DNA of 64,000 nt, taken from contig NADL03000668.1 of NCBI GenBank assembly GCA_002205965.3, positions 124,001 to 188,000 on the forward strand, read 5' to 3'. The notes below the pieces were generated by a model, which was not told the origin of the DNA, did not search any database, and worked only from the letters and a program-made list of their open reading frames with translations. A program made the translations under genes and the position numbers. The stretch is from Kappaphycus alvarezii. Taxonomy: Eukaryota > Rhodophyta > Florideophyceae > Gigartinales > Solieriaceae. Each line of letters opens with the position of its first letter. Position 1 is the stretch's first letter. Below are positions 1 through 10,140 of the stretch, one piece after another.

Positions 1-1679
1 ATGAACAGGTGTACGTTGAGGTGAGTGAGAGGGATAGTCCAACCAGCATAGTGATGAACGATATCACATGTGACATTGCTCACATATAGACCATTTTTCT
101 TCATTTGAGGGAGACCAAAAAGCATGGGTACATCAATCTTCACCACATCAGTGTCGTCCTGGAAGAATGAAGTTTCGTTAATGGGGACGCGGATGGTGGC
201 AATTCCCATCGATTTGTGTCGTACACCACCGAACTTGAGAACGTTTCTCGATGCACCGAGGTGAAAGGATGACTTGGTCTGGTAACAATATGCACGATAC
301 TGAGCGAGTCCAGAGCACGAGGTAGAAGCGCCAATGTCTGGAAATAAACCTAGAAACTCATTGTCCTTATAGATTGTGTGGTTGATAGGTTTGAGTATAC
401 CATTCTTGTCCTCGATCTCGAATAGCGTCTTCTTGACTTTGCATCGTTGCTTTTGCATCTTCTTACGGCGAGTGGGAGAGTACATAGCTAGGCGTTCGGC
501 CACGCTGATATCCTTGATAGGTGGGTTCACTGTATAAGAAGCTTCATTCTCGACGAGCAGCTCGTGACAGATTGCATTCGTGCAAAGACCTTCGTGCAAT
601 GATTTGGCGTAATCTGCGCCCGAAGCAATGTACATGGACACGGAGCCGATGTTTTCGTCCTCACTCGATTCGGAGTCCTCTGATGGAGAGTAGTCCGGGT
701 CTGAGCCATTAGCACCGGAGTTGGCCTGACTACTTTCGGTAGTGCTTTCCTGAGCCAGAGATGCAGCAAGGTCAACTATCTGATCAGCGGCGTCACCCGA
801 GACTCCTATGAGGTTAATCTGATGTCGAAGTTGTTTCTCCTTGGACATGTGTGGGCACTGACACCAGAAGTGCATGATGGACTTGCAGAAATCACACTCA
901 GAGGGCTTGCCAGTTTTGGGGTCGATAGGGTTAGTCTTGCTTGGCAGTGCGCACGAAGATATAGAACCGTTGCCAGAGTTGTGTGGCGATTGCATGTGTT
1001 GGTTGTGGTGACCACGTTGTGGACAAGTATGTTTGTGGTAGTATTTTTCAGGTCGTCGTCCATACTCGCGTCCAAAATTGATAAGTTCGGCCAGTTCTTG
1101 TGCAATGGTCTTGGCCCCCGAAGAATGATTGATTTTGGACTTCTTGTCCTTGTTAAGATCTTCAATGCGACACATGAGCTTGTTTTCCAAGTCTGTAGCT
1201 TTGCGTGGCATTTGTACCAAGATAGCATCTGCAAGAGGTACACCGGACATGACATCCTTGAGCCGAGCGAGGTCGTTTTCTGCACCTCAAAAGGATGGGG
1301 GTACTACCTCTTGCAGTTCTGACATCCTAGATCTCATCTTGAACAGAATGTCAGCATTCGGCTTCATATCCGGCTGATAGTGGCTGTAGTGGATCTGTGA
1401 CCACTCAGCTCGAGCACGAGTTTGGGAAGCAACACCATTGAACTGTTGGTTCAACAGGTCAAAGAATGTATCCAAGTCAAGACCTTTGCGTTCAATTTCA
1501 TCCTGGTACCACTTGAGTGCAGGGCCGGTCAGCATGCATGGAAGGCAACTAGTGGCATCTTTCTCGGAAATGCGATGCGTCGTTACCAGGCGGCGATAGT
1601 GGGTCTGGAACCTTGGAAATGGTTGATCAACTCGACCACCATATTTTTGAGACTCAAACTTGAAATGGGAAACATTCAC
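1..1679 (-). pseudogene. Copia-like retrotransposon gag-protease, 5' part, cut by left window edge
   Basis: Reading down the minus strand from an ATG at 1679, one frame runs to the left edge and is broken only by a TGA at 1287-1289. The N-terminal part looks like a retrotransposon capsid: it contains LPCMLTGPALKWYQDEIERK, which resembles the gag core of elements that package their own RNA. A CCHC zinc knuckle lies at 855-896 (spacing C-x2-C-x4-H-x4-C). It is followed by an acidic Ser-rich linker and a retropepsin-like domain with DIGAS at 324-338 and a later VDVPMLFGLPQMKKNGL segment. The same order and a similar protease occur in the element at 25-28.5 kb, so I place both in the same copia-like group. 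Integrase and RT would lie left of this window. The family is inferred from motifs and memory of related proteins. Confidence 0.82.
855..896 (-). other. CCHC zinc knuckle of the left-edge gag
   Basis: The translated segment is CDFCKSIMHFWCQC, which matches the retroviral-type knuckle spacing exactly. It is the nucleic-acid-binding end of gag. It is in frame with the capsid upstream and the protease downstream, which supports one continuous gag-protease reading frame. Confidence 0.8.
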
Positions 1680-2330
1680 TGACAGAATATTTAGTTAGAA
1701 CTAACTGGATGGTGAACATCGGTCACGTGCAGTGGGGCACTGGAAATGATGGCCATAGCCACCGAGGACCAGAGAACACAGCTGAGGCGCTGTAAAGCTC
1801 CCTTTTTCTACTCGTGCACACACGACACAGTACAGTATATACTGCATTTTACCATGCGGCAAGTGCACGGCACCTAGCCCGAAATGAAAATGAAAACGAA
1901 AATTTTTCCGAGCCTGGAAAAATAGGGAGCTTGCCAGCAAAGTAGCAGCCATCCCCGGTGAGGCCCTGCTAGGAAGATCAAAACTGGGATGGAAGTTTGT
2001 GCAGCTACCCTCCGACTCACTTGGATCGCCGTCTGCGACGACGTCGAAGGTAATCGGCGAATACGCGGCCGCTATGGCAAACCGCAGCGGATGCTCGACT
2101 GGAGAAGTGAAGAATCGGCTTTACCAGCAGCTTAGTTATGCGATTTGGTCCACGTGTGCCGCGTCTGTAATATGTTGCGCCCCACGACATGCAGTTAGGT
2201 TTGTATTCCCGCCAACCCTTTACATTGTAAGCCTTTACCATCACGACATCCCTTAGGGAACAGCTGACCATATTTTTCATGCATTAAAAACACCCCAAAT
2301 TTCCCCCTGTTAGGTTTGTTATAGTGGGGT
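1680..2330 (-). other. Leader and probable LTR region of the left-edge element
   Basis: This stretch precedes the gag ATG on the minus strand and has no convincing coding frame. It holds a 14-base hairpin sequence at 1693-1706 (six-base arms AGTTAG/CTAACT) close to the start codon. At 1801-1841 lies a tract that is clearly similar to 9026-9066 in the leader of the gypsy element. The 11-base string GTTAGGTTTGT occurs near 2193 and again near 2310. Exact LTR ends cannot be fixed because only one end of the element is in the window. Confidence 0.4.
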
Positions 2331-4346
2331 ATTCAAGACTTTGCATGTTGCACATGCATATGTCTGTGGTAAAGTAATTCTGAGACCTTACCCGAATTGA
2401 TCTGGGGAGATACCGTACATTATCTCCCCAGATCGAGAGGTACGCTCGCCTTACCCGCATGCTCCCGCACTCAAAATGGAGAAAACTTTTCTGCCCCTGG
2501 CGCAGAAATCAGGTAAGCACACTCCCACCTTGACTGCAGTACCCGCTAATACCGTTAACCCCCATTTCTAACCACCATAACCTGTCAGACATCCAACTAC
2601 AACGGCACGCCATCAACCTTCCCCGCCTGCCTCTCGAGACTTATCAACTTGCTTAAGAACAGCTGGTATACTCAAGACGGGCTCGCACCACTTCCATCGG
2701 CTTGTAGTTGCAGCTTCGTCCTATCAGACGTCCTCAACTTGATAATCTTCGTCAGCGCATATGGTCCCCGACATCCTCTTCTTTCATTCAAAATACTCCG
2801 CTCGACCGCTCACGCTCTCTGTACCAGATCCAGATACCGATAAGCTCGTCGCTTGGTAGGCTAGCCACTTCTTCGGATCCCTTCTGGTCAACAAAAACTA
2901 ACCCGCCGCCAACATCAGTCAGCTCTACCGTTACAGCTCTTACTCTCTTTCGTCTAACGTTGCCCATTTCACTCTCAAGAGAGCCACAGTCAGGCTCATT
3001 CCGCACCTGCTCTGTACCGCTTTCTTACTATCAATCAAGAACGTTTACAGTCTCGTCAGGCCTCGCTCACAATGAGTCACTCCCCCAAATTCTGCGAGTA
3101 AGCGAATTACCCGGCTTCCTCCCAGAGAACCTCTCACAGGACCGCAGACGACGTTTCACACTTTTTCTGGTTTCTTCATTGCTTTTCACCCCGTTCACCC
3201 AGATAGAAAAACTATTTTCATGTCCTGGACCCCACATCGACACTAATACACACACTTCACCAACTGAGCCAACCGAAAGTACCTCCTTCCATTTTTTATA
3301 TCCTCTAAAAAGCCCTCTTTTCCTAAAAGAAAGGGAAGATTCCGAACAAAGAGGAGGAGATAGGGTAGGTAAAAAAACGAGAGTAAATCGAGTTCTCGTG
3401 GCGCCGACTGACTCTTCCAACTTGCGGTCCAGGCCCAAACAGCCCGCCTTTGATCCTTTCTGGTTCTTTTTATCTATTTATTGTTACCACTTCTTGTTTC
3501 AATTCTTTTAAGCTCCTCCTGTTCTTCTTGTTCCTTTATTACTAGTTTCTCCGCATAGGCTTGCTGTTGTATTCCACATATTCACCTTTTTTTGTGACGT
3601 GGTAAGTCACAGGCCTTTCAGCTTTAATTAAATTTACTTCATCTACTCTACTGTAGATTTAAACCACTGGTAGCCTTACAAACAGGGCTACTAAGCACCT
3701 TGCTGTCATTACAGTTTTCCTTGCAGTTCTGAACACAGCGTTTGACCCCATTGGTACACTTGGAATAGTTACGGGCGAATTGCGCACTGGGATATTATAC
3801 CACTACTCTACCAATCAGAAGTAGCCTTGCTTTCCCATGACACCTGGACCAATGAAAGTCTTCCATCTTGTCATTGTATGTCACTCGTGCCGACTACAAT
3901 TATGAAAACGCTTCTTACGATACCGTCAGGGCTGTTTTACGGGCAAAACTTTGCATTTGCTACTGTGAGCCACCATTTCCTTTAGTATGTAGCTTCTTCG
4001 ATTTCTATGTAAACCCTGTTTTGGAGCGGCCGGCTTAACTCAGCCAGCCTCAACCAAAGTTTCAACCACAGTTCTACCTAGATCTGCTCGTGTGCGATTA
4101 ACACCCAACACTTGCTGAGTCACTCTCTCGTACATGGTGGCGGGTTCGACACCCTCTACCGCACAAGAAGACGGATTAGACTCTCTCCAAATTTTGGCTT
4201 CCGCGTCCCTCACAAATTTCGCCCTAGTTTTTCTCCATCAATGCCGAATTCTTTCTCTTGCTAGTACATTTACTCAATATTACTCAATCGTTTCTCTTTG
4301 GTAGTGACTCGTCGCCGTTGTTTTTTACTCCTGAAATGAGTTTCCT
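2331..4346. other. Stretch without a recognisable gene
   Basis: No transposon protein or host family is recognisable on either strand. The DNA is pyrimidine-rich on the plus strand between about 2600 and 3500, which creates long open frames with Ser/Phe/Leu-rich translations. The 3' LTR of the gypsy element whose integrase ends at 4347 should begin near 4.3 kb, but I could not match it to the 5' leader at 9 kb. Confidence 0.4.
2708..3511 (+). CDS. Unidentified 267-residue open frame
   Basis: A plus-strand frame of 267 codons runs without a stop. Its translation is rich in Ser, Pro, Arg, Leu and Phe, with a hydrophobic C-terminal end (FWFFLSIYCYHFLFQFF). I recognise no domain. The opposite strand also has open stretches (3067-3438 and 2788-3006), so base composition alone may explain the openness. 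No convincing promoter, splice signals or homologous copy elsewhere in the window were seen. It may be a lineage-specific gene or simply a chance frame, and I lean towards chance. Confidence 0.2.
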   Translation: MQLRPIRRPQLDNLRQRIWSPTSSSFIQNTPLDRSRSLYQIQIPISSSLGRLATSSDPFWSTKTNPPPTSVSSTVTALTLFRLTLPISLSREPQSGSFRTCSVPLSYYQSRTFTVSSGLAHNESLPQILRVSELPGFLPENLSQDRRRRFTLFLVSSLLFTPFTQIEKLFSCPGPHIDTNTHTSPTEPTESTSFHFLYPLKSPLFLKEREDSEQRGGDRVGKKTRVNRVLVAPTDSSNLRSRPKQPAFDPFWFFLSIYCYHFLFQFF

Positions 4347-5390
4347 TTATGAAATAATATACACAACCAGCCGGCGCGTGTGGATGGCCTTTCTGGTCAC
4401 TCGACCAGTTGACGATACCAACTCGTAGGGCGGATAATCAGCCCTGATCACCCTGCACGGTCTAGAGAAGAACAACTCGAACGCTGGCCACTTCTCGGCC
4501 TTATTGAACGCTGTTCCGTGAGCGATCAGCTCTTCGTCCCCTACTTAGAATTTCCTCACACGGCCCTTCTGTTACCGTAGAACCCTAAACCTTACCATAA
4601 CCTCGGCGTGTGACCGCAATTACCCTAGGATCTCAAAGGCCCTTTTTGTTTCTTGCGTCGCTCATTAGATCCGGGGCATCGTTTGGCAACATCCTCAGGC
4701 TGACTCCGTGCGTCAATAGGAACGGCGAGGGCTTGCCCCCGCGATCAAACTTTCTATAGCCAAAAATAATCGAGGAAGCGCGTCTGCAGCCGCGCTGGCG
4801 CGTCGGCCTAATCGAATTCATCTTCAACGACGGGCCTATTGATGGCGTGCTCAATAGTCCACACCATCCTTTCTGTTCTTCCATTAACTATAGGAGCGTA
4901 GAAAGAAAAGGCCTTTCATTCCAGTCCGTGTTTCTGCATAAAGCTTTGGACCGATACCGCTAAAAATGCTGTCGCATTGCCCGACAGGATCCTCTTCAGC
5001 GGTCCGAACGACACCAAAATCTCTTCCTTGACGAACTTGATGAAAGTATTGGAGGTGGAATTGGTCGTCGGACACTCAATCTACCAACTAGTCATGTACT
5101 CCACCGCAGTTAACAAAAACTTCTTCCCGGCCTTCAGCGCCTGGAATAGTCCTGGAAAGTCAATCGAAATAGTCTCGAACAGTCAATTGACGGTAGATCT
5201 AATATTATTGTGATACATTGGAAGCCTGCGTGTATACAGACAGTGACGTATTCCGTGATATCTAGGTACATTCTCGGCCGCCAAGAGCGATAAATGATAA
5301 ACTTTCTCGTAGAGCCAACGTCCCAATGTCCTATGTCGACGTGAAATGTCGCTAATATCTCGAAACGGTGCCCTACTAGTGGCACGCCAC
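4347..5390 (-). pseudogene. Integrase of gypsy element (H2C2, core, GPY/F-like tail)
   Basis: The frame at 5134-5385 carries the zinc domain segment HVDIGHWDVGSTRKFIIYRS and RPRMYLDITEYVTVCIH. The core follows in another frame from about 5170 to 4800, with IDFPGLFQALKAGKKFLLTA (first catalytic Asp), then LKRILSGNATAFLAVSVQSF, where the expected second Asp is Gly at 4979-4981, then NGRTERMVWTIEHAIN, which retains the catalytic Glu. The tail ends in a stop at 4347-4349 and contains RPCRVIRADYPPYELVSSTG and VTRKAIHTRRL, a GPY/F-like module. No chromodomain is seen after it. Confidence 0.8.
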
Positions 5391-6054
5391 GTAGTACACC
5401 CTTCTCCGTCGGAATAACGTATCGTTCCAGAGCATTAACTTCTTCTCATTTCTTCGAATAGCGACCTTTTTCTTCGGGTCCGCTTCCTGAACCCTTCCGC
5501 AGCCACAAATCTTGCTATGTACATGAGCTGCGGCTCCAAATAAGACAACTTAGGGTCTTCCAACTGGATTTTCGCTACGAGTCTCTTCGTGAAGTTCTCA
5601 ACTGTTGCAGCATCAAATTACTCGACAAGTATGCAAGAGAGATAATCAGCTCCCCCATTGGCTAACCTCGGCTTTTGCTTAATTTCGGAGCCTTACTCGG
5701 CCATCAAGTCCATCCACCTCGCCAACATCCCGTGAATATCTTTCTTCTTTAAGGCCGTCTACAGGGCCTGATGGTACATTTTGATACGACGAACAGCTTT
5801 TCGGACTACAGGTACGCGCGAAACTTTTTGAAAGCGACCAACCCAGCAAGTGCCTCTCGCTCGCTCGTAGTTTAGCGGTGCTCTTGCTCCGTCATTGTCC
5901 GAGATGCGAACTGTATCAGGTGCAATTTTCCATCTTCTTTCTTCTGCAAGAGAACAACTCCTAAGGGAGCCGAGGACGCATCAGTTTCCACCATGAAAGG
6001 GGAGTTGAAATCCAGAAACGCGAGTACTCGAGGCGTCGCCAGTTTCTCCTTCAA
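5390..6054 (-). pseudogene. RNase H and connection domain of gypsy element
   Basis: The frame at 5872-6054 contains LDFNSPFMVETDASSAPLGV and LIQFASRTMTEQEHR, which are the first RNase H strand with its Asp and the following segment found in Ty3/gypsy enzymes. After a stop at 5872 the remaining part is readable only by changing frames, for example a DIHG.LARWMDL-like segment near 5720-5760. It ends where the H2C2 integrase domain begins. Confidence 0.7.
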
Positions 6055-7115
6055 GTATCGAAAGCCTCTTTCATCTCAAGGGTCCACTCGAAGGCATCCT
6101 TAACGTAGACTGCTGCGTGCAGTACTGCCGATCTACCTACGAAGTTCCCTATAAATCGTCGGTAGTAGCCTTTCAACCCGAGAAAACTCCTCAGCTTTGT
6201 CAAATTCGAAGGCGTAGGAGCTTCTAAAATGCCCTTGATCTTGTTGGTATCGACCTTAACGCAAGTATTGTTGGTCACGTGACCAAGTAGTTTGACTTCG
6301 GACTGCACTAAGCTACATTTAGTCACCTTTAGCTTCAGTCTTGCCTTTCTGATCCGTTCGAAAGCCTCCCCAAATTGTTCCATGTTTTCTTCCAGCGTCT
6401 CCGAGAAAAACACCATGTTGTACAAATACATCATTGCGAACGGCAATCCACAGAGAACTTAATTTATAGTACTTTGAAATGTCGCCGGTGCGTTCATCAA
6501 CCCGAACTTATACGTCCCAAAACGAGAAAAATTTTAGTCCTATCCTTACAATTTTCGGCCATTTTTACCTTCCAGTAACCGGTGTAAAGGTCTAGCTTAT
6601 TGAAACAGTTGGCACCTGAGAGTTCGTCAAAAAGTTCTTCATTTTCGGAAGAGGCCAGCGGTCTGGCTTCATAAATCTGTTCAACTGACGGTAATCAACG
6701 CAGAACCGGGACCTTCTGTCTTTCTTCGTGGCTATTACTACCGGGAAGGACCAGGCAGATATTGACGGTATAATAATTACTGCTTCCAATAGCTCCTTCA
6801 ACTCTTTCTTCAACATTTTTTGTGCTTCGGCGACATTTTCTGGACTTTCGAATGTATTGGACTCTCGTCCGTCAACCCGAAAGCTAGTACCAATGGCACA
6901 TGAGCCGGTTCCAGATCATTTATATCCCACGCTGTCACATCCGAAACCTTGAAAGCCTTCATTATCTTGTTTTGGATCTCCTCATCGAGTTGTTTCACCT
7001 TAGAGACGAGAAACGCCGCATTATAAGCCTCCTTGTTTTCCCCGGTGATCTTCTTCTCCGATATTAGGCCCTCTAGATCGGACATATAGGGTTCCTTGTT
7101 TAAGGTATGTAGCAC
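6051..7115 (-). pseudogene. Reverse transcriptase of gypsy element
   Basis: Pieces in different frames give the standard order. At 6810-7115 lies the pre-RT linker ending in SPIHSKVQKMSPKHKK. At 6592-6816 are SAWSFPVVIATKKDRRSRF and CVDYRQLNRFMKPDRWPLPK, the fingers motifs. Around 6440-6520 there is GLMNAPATFQ. At 6051-6446 lie the palm and thumb with FGEAFERIRKARLKLKVTKC and LRSFLGLKGYYRRFIGNF. The catalytic Y-x-D-D box, at about 6412-6432, reads MMYLYNMVFF, so both catalytic Asp residues are replaced. Frameshifts lie near 6590 and 6450. Confidence 0.82.
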
Positions 7116-7256
7116 AAATTCATGCTCAGTATCCGAACCAAAGTCTCTGCCACCTAACTCTGCGGACGATGAAGGTGCGAATTGATCGCTCCTCGATTCC
7201 TCCGGGTAGGTAAATCCTCGCTATCGGTCCGTGGTCCGTCGACCACTGGCGGCTCG

Positions 7257-7691
7257 CTAGAAGGGGTAGGAGGAACTCTTTCTCCCATGCCGTTGGAGCG
7301 ACTTGCTGGAGACTATAATAAAGATTGCTAGCATCGATTTCAAGGTGGAGCTGTCTATAGTCGCGTCCAACGGTGCGCTATGTACTACCAAGAAGCCCAA
7401 GGGCACCACCAACGTTCCAAAGGAGACTGGAAACTTCTGTACGCGCCCAATAACTCGTGCCACAGTTCCATTGGCGACTGTGACCTGACGATCAGTAGCT
7501 TTCGAAGAGACTGCCAGTTTCTCGCAAAAGTACCAAGACATCATGTTTGGAACAGCGCCCTTGTCCAATAAGGCGTGAGTCTCCGTCCCATAAGCCTTCA
7601 TGGCCACGAACTTCAATCGAAGAGGACCCTCTATGCGAATTTCAATGGAGGCCTGAGTCATTGGGACAGTCTTGGATACCAGGCGCTTCAA
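7257..7691 (-). pseudogene. Retropepsin domain of gypsy element
   Basis: The 144-residue frame contains HALLDKGAVPNMMSWYFCEK and, downstream, VTVANGTVARVIGRVQ and VSFGTLVVPLGFLVV. This is the layout of a gypsy aspartic protease: the catalytic D-(T/S)-G loop, the flap region, and the second hydrophobic-hydrophobic-Gly-like strand. The catalytic triplet reads Asp-Lys-Gly near 7560, so the conserved Thr/Ser is lost and activity is unlikely. The frame lies between gag knuckles and RT, as expected. Confidence 0.72.
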
Positions 7692-7699
7692 CTAATTCC

Positions 7700-8941
7700 T
7701 TACCTCGTCCGCGTCTCCGAAAAAGCTGCTCGAAATTCATTCTCGACGAAGCCGAAGCCAGTTTCACGACCACATTATACCTACCGACGTGGTTCTGGAG
7801 GGTTTCAGATGCCTTTTTTGTCTTCCTTATCTTGATTTGCTTCCTACTTTTCTCCAACATGGACATCGGCGGGCGAACGAGAGATGCCTTATTTATCAAC
7901 GCGTCGATGTCCACGACATCGTCTCTGCGCTGTTTCGGAAGGACTTGGCCATCGGGCGTTCCTCTTTGCCGCAGACACCAAATAGCTCTTTAGAGACTCC
8001 TGGATGACGGCAACGGGCTCTTCCTCGTTCTTTTTCCTCATTCTAAATTATTCTCTCGACTCAAAACTTGCTCCGGCGATGCCGACATGACGAACTCCAT
8101 TTTGCTGTTCTTTAGACCAGCAAGTTGCCTTTTGGTGGCTTTTCTTTTCACAGAAGGAGCAGCGAGTGTGCTTGTGGGGGTTCTGAGGGCACTGCGTAAC
8201 ACAGTGCCCCGTTTTCCCACAGCAATTGCAGCTGAAGTCGTCATCAACCGTAGCGATAGGTCCTGCTTTCTCCAACTGCTTCTTCACGAAAAGAGAAAAA
8301 TCCCAAACTCTCCGGCTAGCTGGTCGACCTTGTCCTCCAGCTATTATGGCTTGAGAGCGTGCGCGTCAGGACTCTGCAGAATCCTTCTCAGGGCGACCGA
8401 AGGCGCTCTAGCCGCCTCCTCGCCTTCTAAGAATGCCTTTTTTCCTAGCTTATAGTTGTCAATTTCCTTCTTAAGTCCCTTTTAGTCCGACACAGCCCGA
8501 TACATTACGAAATGAGCCAACTCCGGGTGTCCCGTCACCGACTTGGGAAGCGAACCGAATGTAGCCGTCCTGTTGAAGCCTAAGCTCTCGTAGAGGGCAT
8601 TAATTCGCCCCGAGAACCTACTATGTCTCCAGTATCCAGTCCTGCGGCCTCGACTAAGTGGAATTCGTCCTCCCGTTTCGCCTTCTTCGCGAACTCTGCG
8701 AAGAGCTTTTTCTTAACGATATCATGCTTCTCGGCGTCTTCGGTGAGGAAACCTTCCTGCGCGAACGACTCGTATTAGAAGTAGAAAGAAGCTCCTTTAG
8801 ATTGCATATAATCTAGTGACAATCTGTCCCTCTCACTGTCCGTCTTTCCGCACATGACGAAGTTCTGAAGACGAAAAGAAAACGGGCAATGTCGGAAGGG
8901 GATCCATTAGAGGAAAGGTGAGGGGCGTCGGATTCTGACAT
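7700..8941 (-). pseudogene. gag of gypsy element with two CCHC knuckles
   Basis: The likely start is the ATG at 8939-8941, followed by MSESDAPHLSSNGSPSD. The capsid part is disrupted by several stops and shifts. The C-terminal part is well preserved at 8048-8287 and contains two canonical CCHC knuckles: CNCCGKTGHCVTQC at 8189-8230 and CSFCEKKSHQKATC at 8120-8161. The knuckles are intact although the enzymes downstream have lost active-site residues. The region between about 7700 and 8047 is frame-shifted and poorly readable. The N-terminal assignment rests on position; the knuckles are direct evidence for gag. Confidence 0.7.
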
Positions 8942-9125
8942 GGCGTTGTCGACTCTTGGATGCGGTACAATGTAATGCTTGTAATGATCCTTTACATTTC
9001 CTACCTGGGAGCCAAGCGGAACCTACCTTTTCCTACTCGTGTACGCACGAAACAATAAAGTATATGTATACACCGTAATGTGACATTTAGCAAGTATAAA
9101 ATGCCTAACACTATACTTACGGATT
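8942..9125 (-). other. Leader or LTR end of the gypsy element at 4.3-9 kb
   Basis: This lies immediately upstream of the gag ATG at 8941. It contains the tract 9026-9066 that matches 1801-1841 in the leader of the left-edge copia-like element. No matching 3' LTR was found near 4 kb, so LTR limits remain unknown. Confidence 0.35.
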
Positions 9126-10140
9126 GATATGGTTCGACGGAACCGATTATGAACCGGTTTGAACCGACAAATAGTCCGGTTTTGTATCAAATATAAACTT
9201 TGGCAAGCAGTTGTTAATTTTTGCAGCCTTTAACGGTGCGTATGGGATATAGCGGTACGGTTAATGATCTGATCCCTGATACTATAATTAAATCACTGTA
9301 GGTTTGATTTGATACTGTTACGAACCGTTTTAAACTGCGTTTTACAGCATTTCGAAAGAAATTTCCGTACAATGGGCACATATTGTACATTCTGAACGTC
9401 AAACCGCTCAGACAGACTCAAAATCTCAGAAAACACAAATTGTCAGTTCTAGCGACTTTTTCAGTGTAAAGGGCCTCAAAGACGTAGAAGCCTCTTACTG
9501 ATACAACATAAGGCACAGGTATGGTAACATTGCTACAAATTGCTGTACTGAACATTACGAAATAATTGAAATCAACCCTTCTAAACAAATCCTGCTTTTT
9601 GCCCAATCCATCACAGTGACCTACCGCTTACCATGTACCGCTCACCATGTACCGCTCACCATGTACACATCCAGAGAAGCAAAACAGCCTAGGCAGGGCA
9701 CAAGCAACTCAAACAGTGCTGGATGTAATAGTTCTCTTTCGCCTATGTATGAGTCAAATTGAGCTTCCACAGAAGTAATTCAACTGGATTACGTCCACAT
9801 CAGAAACTGAGCTTGTCTTCAAATGTGCACGCTTACTTTTCGAACACTACAGAGAACTGTGAAGTGAGGCGAAAGTGTATGCTTTACTCGATAACTTACA
9901 GTGTTAACATTGCGAATCAAACTTACCAAATCACGCTAGGAAGTATGGATTCTTACTTGAAGTTGAAAATCAGAAACGATTCAAGTCAGAATGCACACTG
10001 ACACAAAAACTGGAAGAATCACGACGGCAAGTCCAGACCCGTGTTTTGCTGTACCTTTAAGTCTGATTAATAAGATCCCGTCTTTCATTTGCATCTGTTA
10101 AAATAACGCGTTTTGTAGGATTCTTGAAACTTTAGACAGT
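9126..10140. other. Flanking stretch with AACCG-type motifs
   Basis: Between about 9130 and 9330 the motif GAACCG or its complement CGGTT recurs, several times within 50 bases at 9130-9185 and again near 9247, 9260-9267 and 9319. Short motif clusters of this kind are known near hAT transposon ends, and the hAT remnant begins at about 10140, so they could be its subterminal repeats. No intact gene is seen. A plus-strand frame at 9759-10001 matches nothing I know. Confidence 0.35.
9622..9663. repeat. Tandem repeat, three copies of a 14-bp unit
   Basis: The unit TACCGCTCACCATG occurs at 9636-9649 and 9650-9663, and a one-mismatch copy (TACCGCTTACCATG) at 9622-9635. A fourth copy begins and stops after a few bases. 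Confidence 0.9.

Larger units (their letters stand above)
4347..9125 (-). mobile_element. Ty3/gypsy-type retrotransposon, decayed, minus strand
   Basis: In order from 8941 down to 4347 the minus strand carries gag with two zinc knuckles, protease, reverse transcriptase, RNase H, an H2C2 zinc domain, the integrase core and a GPY/F-like integrase tail. The order PR-RT-RH-IN is the Ty3/gypsy order. The leader lies at about 8942-9125. Many frameshifts and stops separate the pieces. Three catalytic sites are altered: protease D-T-G reads D-K-G, the RT Y-x-D-D box reads YLYN, and the second integrase Asp is Gly. LTR boundaries were not found, so the element limits given are the coding and leader limits. 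Confidence 0.82.

Noticed and set aside
806-1285. 159-codon minus-strand open frame
   Set aside because: It is an out-of-frame reading of the gag-protease region; the true frame, with knuckle and DIGAS motif, is a different one.
822-1322. 166-codon plus-strand open frame
   Set aside because: It is the complement of the gag frame that carries the zinc knuckle and protease on the minus strand.
4130-4160. GGTGGCGGGTTCGACACC as a primer-binding site or tRNA T-arm after a CA-ending LTR
   Set aside because: The distance from T-loop-like bases to the CCA position does not fit a tRNA 3' end, and no cloverleaf can be folded around it.
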